Below are positions 58,525-64,000 of a DNA stretch of 64,000 bases, piece after piece; position 1 is the first letter of the stretch; every line of letters begins with the position of its first letter. Made by a program: the position numbers and the translations under genes. Location: contig DAOTTX010000232.1 in the NCBI GenBank assembly GCA_034437515.1, positions 1 to 64,000 of the forward strand, in the 5' to 3' direction. The notes below the pieces were generated by a model that saw only the letters and a program-made list of their open reading frames with translations, was not told where the DNA came from and ran no database searches. The stretch comes from DAOTTX01 sp034437515 (lineage in GTDB: Bacteria; Chloroflexota; Anaerolineae; Aggregatilineales; Phototrophicaceae).

Positions 58525-59445
58525 TTAAACTTGCCACGCCATGAACTGATCGAGATACTGTTTTGATTGGATGATCGAGCGTCGCACGTCCTCTTCGTTG
58601 CTCTCATAAGCCCGGTCTTCGACCTCAATACACACCGGCCCTCGATAATTGACATCGGTCAGCGCGGCGAAAAATGCGCTCCAATCCACACTACCCAGGC
58701 CGGGGAGCTTGGGCTTATGCCAACCCACCCCCATGATGCCATGCTCGTAGATCAGATCAGTATCGATGCGTTCATCTTTGGCATGAACATGGACGAATTT
58801 GGGATGAAATTCTTTGATCGCCCGCACGTAGTCGATGTGCTGCCAGATCAAATGCGAGGGGTCGAAATTCAAGCCGAAGTGATCGCTAGGGATCATATCG
58901 AACATTCGCCGCCACACATCCGGTGAGATTGCCAGGTTCTTACCACCGGGCCATTCATCCAGCGAGAACAGCATCGGGCAGTTCTCGATGCCGATCTTCA
59001 CGTCCTGTTCTTCCGCAAAACTGACCAGTGGCTTCCAAACGGCAGCGTAGTCGTCCCAGCTATCCTCGATGGACTTGACCGGGTCACGCCCGACAAACGT
59101 GGTCATCACGTTGATGTCCAGCATCCTGGAAGCCACGATCACCTGCTTGATGTGCGCGGCGTATTTCTCGCGTTCTTCCGGGTCACTCGCCAGCGGATTG
59201 GGATAATACCCCAACGATGAGATCTCGACGCCGTATTTTTCACTTAGCGCCTTGACCTCGGCAGCGTCACTTTCGCTAAAGTCGGTGACGTCGATATGCG
59301 TCACCCCGGCATAACGGCGTTCTGCCTTGCCGACCGGCCAGCACATCACTTCCAGACATTGAAAGCCGTTCTCTGATGCAAACTTCATCACCTCTTCTAG
59401 CGGCAAATCCGCCAGGATTGCGGTGACGAACCCTATCTTCATCAT
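58525..59445 (-). CDS. Sugar-phosphate isomerase/epimerase-type TIM barrel
   Basis: A 306-residue AP-endonuclease-2-type barrel (IolE/xylose-isomerase-like). Metal ligands are visible as Glu in IGIENCPM, Asp-His in NFDPSHLIW, His in FVHVHAKDE and Glu in CIEVEDR. The metal-dependent site therefore appears complete. It lies 18 bases downstream of a Gfo/Idh/MocA gene on the same strand; such pairs often oxidise a sugar and then isomerise, epimerise or cleave the 3-keto product. The substrate should be that of the CUT2 importer. Confidence 0.85.
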   Translation of the reverse strand: MMKIGFVTAILADLPLEEVMKFASENGFQCLEVMCWPVGKAERRYAGVTHIDVTDFSESDAAEVKALSEKYGVEISSLGYYPNPLASDPEEREKYAAHIKQVIVASRMLDINVMTTFVGRDPVKSIEDSWDDYAAVWKPLVSFAEEQDVKIGIENCPMLFSLDEWPGGKNLAISPDVWRRMFDMIPSDHFGLNFDPSHLIWQHIDYVRAIKEFHPKFVHVHAKDERIDTDLIYEHGIMGVGWHKPKLPGLGSVDWSAFFAALTDVNYRGPVCIEVEDRAYESNEEDVRRSIIQSKQYLDQFMAWQV

Positions 59446-59463
59446 GGTTGATCTTCCCCTTGC

Positions 59464-60615
59464 TTATGCTAGCGTTTCCCACGTACCGTTATTGCTGCTG
59501 CGCAAGATCGCCTCGCACAGTTCGACCTCGTGATGACCTTCCTCAAACGTCGGGAACGGTCTGGGCGCGTCGAAATCCCCGGCGTCGAGATACCCATAGA
59601 CCGCCCGGTAAAGTTGCTTGAACGTATCCGGAAAACCTTCGTTATGCCCACCGGGATAATCAGAATGACTCGCCGCACGATCCGCCATTAGCGCCGGGTC
59701 TTTGAGCAGAATCTCACTCGGACGATCACGATGCCCGATCTGCAACTCATTCGGACGTTCGGAGTTCCACATCAGTGAGGCCTTTGAACCAGCGATCTCA
59801 AAGGTGAGTTGGTTCTTGCGTCCGGCGGTCACCTGTGAGACGTTCATCGTGCCGCGTGCACCGCCCGCATAGCGGAACAGCACCGCGCCCCAGTCTTCGG
59901 TATTGATCTCGACGTCTTCGTATTCCATCGGTCGATTGGCGTCTTTCTTGCCTTCAAACGTCGCCACCGCTTGCAGTGGCTTTTTGCGCACCGGGACGAA
60001 CGTCGCCAGATCCGCCAGTAGCGACTCAACCTGTAATCCGGTCACAAAACCGACCAGATCCATCCAATGTGTACCGATATCACCAATGGCGCGAGTCTCG
60101 CCGCCTTCTTCCGGCAGCAGACGCCAGTTCCAGTCGGTGTCGTACATCATCCAATCCTGGATGTACCCGCCGCGCACGCTGCGAATGTCCCCGATGTCAC
60201 CATTTTTGACCATCTCATGTGCGTGGAGCATCATCGGGTAAAAACGGATGTTGTAGTTCACAGCAGCGATCAAATGGGGGTTGGCCTGCGCTATTTGAAC
60301 GAGTTCGGCGGTTTGTTCGGTGTTCATGGCGAGTGGTTTTTCACACACGACATGTTTGCCGTTTTCGAGCGCCTGCTTTGCCATCTCAAAATGGAATTTG
60401 TTAGGGGTGGTGATATGGACGACATCCACTTGATCGTCGTCTAATATCGCCTGATACGATTCATAGCCGACATCAAGGCCGATCTTCTGCGCTGTTTGCT
60501 GGCTTTTTTCCGGCGAGGAACCGAGGATACCGCGTACCGGTATCCCAAGCCGGTGAAGTGCTTCCGCGTGGACAGGGCCGATAAAACCCGTCCCGACGAC
60601 AGCGGCTGTGGTCAT
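59464..60615 (-). CDS. Gfo/Idh/MocA-family dehydrogenase
   Basis: A 383-residue NAD(P)-dependent oxidoreductase with AAVVGTGFIGPVHAEAL at the N terminus and VCEKPLAMNTEQT carrying the active-site Lys-Pro. AIGDIGTHWMDLVGFVTG follows, with the conserved His. The ATG at 60615 has AAAGGA seven bases upstream; the earlier TTG start codon lies over the ribosome site. It heads a two-gene unit with the TIM-barrel isomerase, divergent from the alcohol dehydrogenase gene. It probably oxidises an inositol, sugar or glycoside. Confidence 0.88.
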   Translation of the reverse strand: MTTAAVVGTGFIGPVHAEALHRLGIPVRGILGSSPEKSQQTAQKIGLDVGYESYQAILDDDQVDVVHITTPNKFHFEMAKQALENGKHVVCEKPLAMNTEQTAELVQIAQANPHLIAAVNYNIRFYPMMLHAHEMVKNGDIGDIRSVRGGYIQDWMMYDTDWNWRLLPEEGGETRAIGDIGTHWMDLVGFVTGLQVESLLADLATFVPVRKKPLQAVATFEGKKDANRPMEYEDVEINTEDWGAVLFRYAGGARGTMNVSQVTAGRKNQLTFEIAGSKASLMWNSERPNELQIGHRDRPSEILLKDPALMADRAASHSDYPGGHNEGFPDTFKQLYRAVYGYLDAGDFDAPRPFPTFEEGHHEVELCEAILRSSNNGTWETLA

Positions 60616-60683
60616 AAAAAATCCTTTCAAGAATAATTTTTATTTCATTTATATCATGACTATAACCCACTGCACAAATTTAC

Positions 60684-60720
60684 GCAAACGATTGCACAAT
60701 ATCTTTTTCAGGATTATAGT
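60684..60720 (+). promoter_or_regulatory. Promoter with LacI-type operator
   Basis: TTGCAC at 60692-60697 and TATAGT at 60715-60720 are spaced by 17 bases, 39 bases before the TTG start at 60759. GCAAACGATTGCA at 60684-60696 is a LacI-family type operator and overlaps the -35. The same 13 bases occur inverted at 46618-46630 inside the SIS-protein gene. The LacI-type protein at the window end is the probable ligand. Confidence 0.6.
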
Positions 60721-60758
60721 TATGCGCAAATTATCTCTTATTCGAAGGAGACTTTCTT

Positions 60759-61793
60759 TTGAAAGCTGTGATGAAAATCGCCAGCGGAGTCGGGAATGTC
60801 GAACTCCGCGAGATCGACGAACCCCGCCCCGGCCCGAACGAAGTCAAAATCGAGATTCAAGCAGCGGGCATCTGCGGGACGGATATTCATATCTATAAAG
60901 ATGAGTTTCGCTCACGCCCGCCGGTGGTGTTGGGTCACGAGGTCGCCGGGAAGGTGGTCGAGGTGGGTGCAAACGTCGATTCGGCGCTGGTTGACAAGCG
61001 CGTCACCAGCGAAACGTATTATCAAACCTGCGGCGAGTGTATGTACTGCCGCCGGGGACAATCCAACCTGTGCCTCAACCGCCTTTCTATCGGTTCCGGT
61101 GTTAATGGTGGTTTCACCCGTTATTTGATCGTCCCCGCTAAGAATGTGCATGAATTACCAGAGAATATCGACTTCCACGCGGGGGCATTGACCGAACCGC
61201 TAGCCTGTGTGGTTCATGGCGTGCTCAACAACGCGACCGTCAGCCCCGGTGACGTCGCCGTCATCGCCGGGCCGGGCGCTATCGGCTTGCTGACGTTGCA
61301 GGTGGTCAAGGCCAGCGGTGCGACCGCTGTCGTACTCGGCACCGATGCCGACAGCACACGCCTCGAACTCGCGCAAGAACTCGGTGCGGATTACGTGTTC
61401 AACATCCAGCAATCGCAGCCGGACGATCTCATCACACAGATCACCCAGGAGGGTTTAGGGGCTGATGTCGTTTACGAATGTTCAGGCGCTGGGCCAGCCG
61501 CCCAGCAGTTGTTGACATTGGTTCGGCGGCGTGGACGTTACGTCCAGGTCGGGTTGTTCGGGCAGCCCATCGCCTGGGATCTCGATCAAGTTTGTTACAA
61601 AGAATTGATCGTCACCGGCAGCAACGCCAGCGTGCCCTCTGCATGGGATAAAGCCCTCAAGTTATTAGAATCCGGCGAGGTGCGAACCGCCCCACTCATC
61701 ACCCACATCTATGAAGTCACCGATTGGCAACAGGCTTTTGACACGTTCAACGCGAAGACCGGGGTTAAAACCCTGCTGACGCCGGTTGTTTAG
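60759..61793 (+). CDS. Zinc-dependent alcohol/polyol dehydrogenase
   Basis: A 344-residue medium-chain dehydrogenase of the sorbitol/threonine dehydrogenase group. Catalytic zinc ligands are Cys in GICGTDIHI and His-Glu in LGHEVAG; the structural zinc site is TCGECMYCRRGQSNLC. The NAD loop is IAGPGAIGLLTLQV. The start is a TTG at 60759 with AAGGAG eight bases upstream; the ATG four codons later lacks this spacing. It is the first gene of a unit with two SDR proteins and carries the LacI-type operator in front. Confidence 0.88.
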   Translation: MKAVMKIASGVGNVELREIDEPRPGPNEVKIEIQAAGICGTDIHIYKDEFRSRPPVVLGHEVAGKVVEVGANVDSALVDKRVTSETYYQTCGECMYCRRGQSNLCLNRLSIGSGVNGGFTRYLIVPAKNVHELPENIDFHAGALTEPLACVVHGVLNNATVSPGDVAVIAGPGAIGLLTLQVVKASGATAVVLGTDADSTRLELAQELGADYVFNIQQSQPDDLITQITQEGLGADVVYECSGAGPAAQQLLTLVRRRGRYVQVGLFGQPIAWDLDQVCYKELIVTGSNASVPSAWDKALKLLESGEVRTAPLITHIYEVTDWQQAFDTFNAKTGVKTLLTPVV

Positions 61794-61802
61794 GGGTGTG
61801 CT

Positions 61803-62582
61803 ATGCGCTTAAAGGGCAAGGTCGCACTTGTCACCGGGGCCGCTGACGACCGCAGCATCGGTTGGGGGATTGCCAAAGCTCTAGCCGAAGAGGGCGCGGA
61901 CGTGGTGATCAACGACATCGCCCATACGGATGAACTCGATGCGCGGATGCGCGATTTGGAGCAGATGGGTTTGCGGGGATTGGCGATTCAAGCCGATGTC
62001 ACCCGTCCAGGTGAGACAGATCAGATGATGGATGACATCGTAAGTCATATGGGCCGTCTGGATATCGTCGCCAGCAACGCGGGTATCATCCGCTGGGAGC
62101 CGTTCTTACAGATTACCCCGGCGAACCTGCGTGCCATCGTCAATGTCAACATCAAGGGGAACGTCAACGTGTGTCAGGCGGCTGCACGGACGATGATTGA
62201 GCAGGGCGACGGCGGACGCATTATCATCACCTCGTCTGTGCAGGCGGATATGCACTTTCCGGTTACGCCTGTGTACGGCGGGACGAAATACGCGATGCAC
62301 ACCTTCGTCGGCACACTGGCGTTAGAACTCGCCCAATACAACATCACCGTTAATCACATCGGGCCGGGGTGGGTGCGGTCGGCGCTCAATGACATAGCAC
62401 CAGATCAACAAACCGACGACGGCGTCGAAAACAACCGCCAGGCCGTCCCGTTGAAGCGTGATGGTTCTATCGAGGAAATGGGACGCGCTGTGGTCTACTT
62501 CGCCTCTGAGGACGGTGCTTACACGACTGGTGCATTTTTGCGGATTGATGGCGGCCTGGGTATCAGCAAGTACTCACTCTAG
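61803..62582 (+). CDS. Short-chain dehydrogenase/reductase
   Basis: A 259-residue classical SDR: VTGAADDRSIGWGIA cofactor loop (with a short insertion), SNAG at 91-94, catalytic S145, Y158 and K162 (YGGTK) and C-terminal GAFLRIDGGLG. All catalytic residues are present. It starts nine bases after the dehydrogenase stop and is followed after eight bases by a degenerate SDR. The substrate is probably a polyol or keto sugar. Confidence 0.87.
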   Translation: MRLKGKVALVTGAADDRSIGWGIAKALAEEGADVVINDIAHTDELDARMRDLEQMGLRGLAIQADVTRPGETDQMMDDIVSHMGRLDIVASNAGIIRWEPFLQITPANLRAIVNVNIKGNVNVCQAAARTMIEQGDGGRIIITSSVQADMHFPVTPVYGGTKYAMHTFVGTLALELAQYNITVNHIGPGWVRSALNDIAPDQQTDDGVENNRQAVPLKRDGSIEEMGRAVVYFASEDGAYTTGAFLRIDGGLGISKYSL

Positions 62583-62590
62583 GGGATAGC

Positions 62591-63304
62591 ATGATTGACC
62601 TTACCGATAAGACAATCGTCATCAGTGGTGGCACAGCAGCACTCATCAGCGGCATTGTGGCATCCCTACAAAACAGTGGTGCTTATGTCTATCCACACGA
62701 TGAACACCAACTCGACACCACCGACCCGGTAGCCGTCCGTGATAGTCTCGCAGCGGTTGAACGTATCGACACGATGATTATCCTGCCGATGTATTACACC
62801 ACCGGTTTATTTATGCGTACCTCTCCGGCGATGTGGCATGATGCGTTGCAATCCAACTATGAGCGTGCGGTGTATCTTTCCCAGGCGACGGCACAGCACA
62901 TGATCGACCGGTCGATAGCGGGTAGCATCATCTTCGTCTCGACGGTTGCGCTGCATATGCCGCTGATGCAAACCAGCGTCTACGCGACCTCACAAGCCGC
63001 GCTCTATCCATTGGCGAAGATGGCGGCGGTCGAATGTGGGCCGCACGGCATCCGCGTAAATACGGTCGCCTGTGGTTGGGTTGAAAGCGAATGGACAGCG
63101 GGACATCTCCCCGACGAGCAAGCGCGGGAAACGGTCAAAGCCGGGATACCGTTGGGGGAGATCGCCGCACCGGAAGCGGTCGGTGATGTGTGCTGTTTTC
63201 TGGCGTCGCCGCTGGCGCGTTACATCACGGGGAGTGTCATCCCGGTTGATGGCGGCTACACACTCACCCGCTCGGAAGGCACAACGCCTTACCCGGCAGG
63301 TTGA
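62591..63304 (+). CDS. SDR-like protein lacking the catalytic lysine
   Basis: A 237-residue SDR fold. The cofactor loop reads ISGGTAALISGI, the NAG motif is absent (ILPMYYTTG), and the active site keeps S117 and Y131 but has Gln135 where the catalytic lysine should be (YATSQ). The C-terminal VIPVDGGYT is normal. It is thus probably inactive as a standard dehydrogenase or uses another mechanism. Its place directly after an intact SDR suggests a structural partner. Its 3' end overlaps the convergent LacI-type gene by 16 bases. Confidence 0.8.
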   Translation: MIDLTDKTIVISGGTAALISGIVASLQNSGAYVYPHDEHQLDTTDPVAVRDSLAAVERIDTMIILPMYYTTGLFMRTSPAMWHDALQSNYERAVYLSQATAQHMIDRSIAGSIIFVSTVALHMPLMQTSVYATSQAALYPLAKMAAVECGPHGIRVNTVACGWVESEWTAGHLPDEQARETVKAGIPLGEIAAPEAVGDVCCFLASPLARYITGSVIPVDGGYTLTRSEGTTPYPAG

Positions 63305-64000
63305 GCAGAAGCGCCGCACGAATCGCGGATGATAAGTTGGGGTTGTAGCATTGTCGAGGTTGTTTCGCGGGCGGCGATGAGATCGAGCAGCTTGCGAATG
63401 ATCTGCCGTCCGCCGTCGTAGATGTTCTGTCGAACGGTGGTCAGACGTGGACTGCAATACGCGGCAAGTTGGATGTCATCGTAGCCGACAACCGAGACGT
63501 CATCAGGCACGATGCGTCCGCTGGCACGGAGATACTCCATGATGCCGATGGACATAAAATCACTGCACACGAATAACCCGTCGAGGTCGGGCGTAAGTTC
63601 GAGCAGTTTCTTTGCCATCTGGACGCCTTGCTGTTGGGTGAAATCGGTGTAGGCGACCAGTTCCGGTTTGAAGTCGATATTAGCGGCGGCTAATCCCTGC
63701 TGGTAGCCGATAAACCGTTGGTGGGTTTCGACCATGCCCGGGTGCCCACCGATAAACCCAACCCGTGTGCGGCCCAGATTGAGCATGTGTTCAACAGCAG
63801 TTCTGGCCCCGGCGACGCTGTCACAACCGACGGTGATGATGTCTTGATTGGGCATCGGCGGCCCCCACACGACGAACCGGGCGTTCAGGTTTTGTAACCG
63901 GGCGATGCTGGCAGCCTGTACGCTGCGGTCAATGATAATCAGGCCGTCTACACGTTGCTTGACAATGTATTTCTGGCACCAGGCATCATCCATTGCAGGC
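63289..64000 (-). CDS. LacI-family regulator, partial (window end)
   Basis: About 235 residues of a LacI/GalR-type effector domain, with VDGLIIIDRS, TAVEHMLNLGRTRVGFIGG and the late DVSVVGYDDIQLAAYCSPRLTTVRQN. The N-terminal DNA-binding domain lies beyond position 64000. It is convergent with the SDR genes and is the likely regulator of the 53.6-63.3 kb sugar block, acting at the operator near 60684. The ligand is unknown. Confidence 0.88.
   Translation of the reverse strand, partial: PAMDDAWCQKYIVKQRVDGLIIIDRSVQAASIARLQNLNARFVVWGPPMPNQDIITVGCDSVAGARTAVEHMLNLGRTRVGFIGGHPGMVETHQRFIGYQQGLAAANIDFKPELVAYTDFTQQQGVQMAKKLLELTPDLDGLFVCSDFMSIGIMEYLRASGRIVPDDVSVVGYDDIQLAAYCSPRLTTVRQNIYDGGRQIIRKLLDLIAARETTSTMLQPQLIIRDSCGASAQPAG

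Noticed and set aside
1..64000. CRISPR array, tRNA, rRNA or replication origin
   Set aside because: No regularly spaced repeats, no cloverleaf sequence, no rRNA stretch and no clustered DnaA boxes were seen on reading both strands.

Overview
The window is one continuous bacterial chromosome segment of moderate to high GC. It has dense operons, many four-base ATGA, GTGA or TTGA gene overlaps, and hairpin repeats in the gaps. No rRNA, tRNA, CRISPR array or complete insertion sequence is visible. The gene style suggests a heterotrophic carbohydrate scavenger, most likely from the Chloroflexota (Anaerolineae-like): binding proteins with signal peptides ending in AQD and no lipobox cysteine, CUT1 sugar importers without their own ATPase, several ROK proteins, and a DUF4127 protein. 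This placement is an inference from style and not from a phylogenetic marker.

Layout. 0.1-6.0 kb, minus strand: housekeeping and signalling genes (GNAT, zinc-ribbon protein, thioesterase, Thr/Ser dehydratase-like enzyme, HEAT protein, response regulator, SurE, hybrid-type histidine kinase). 6.0-7.5 kb: repeats and a membrane-protein gene broken by one in-frame TGA. 7.5-22.3 kb: an amino-sugar/mannoside locus (GH38, ROK kinase, DUF4127, FAD enzyme, NanE, GntR/HutC regulator, CUT1 binding protein and two permeases, GH20). Two matching NagR/DasR-type operators lie in front of GH38 and in front of the regulator. 22.4-24.5 kb: insertion-sequence remnants around a cold-shock gene. 24.5-25.3 kb: two STAS proteins. 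25.6-37.5 kb: a plus-strand catabolic cluster (ROK repressor, fucose-isomerase-family isomerase, CUT1 transporter, small transaldolase, GH4 glycosidase, SuyA/SuyB-like pair, LarA-like racemase). The best hypothesis is sulfoquinovose use through a sulfofructose transaldolase. 37.7-39.4 kb: ArsR plus flavoprotein, with two matching operators.

39.6-48.1 kb, minus strand: a sugar-acid/inositol-type operon (KDG-type kinase, class I aldolase, MMSDH, IolC, MetE-like protein, SDR, SIS protein, ROK kinase), with a MITE-like element between the last two. 48.2-53.6 kb: a YhfZ-type regulator divergent from an operon of FAD enzyme, phosphotriesterase-family protein, UlaG-like metallo-hydrolase and Gfo/Idh/MocA dehydrogenase. 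53.6-63.3 kb: a complete CUT2 (ribose-type) importer, a TIM-barrel isomerase and a dehydrogenase, divergent from a zinc alcohol dehydrogenase and two SDR proteins, one of which has lost its catalytic lysine. The LacI-type regulator of this block is cut by the end of the window.

Taken together, the window holds at least four substrate-specific import and breakdown systems, each with its own local regulator. Two CUT1 transporters have no ATP-binding subunit and probably share one encoded elsewhere. Candidate operators can be read for the GntR, ArsR and LacI regulators, and less surely for the ROK regulator.
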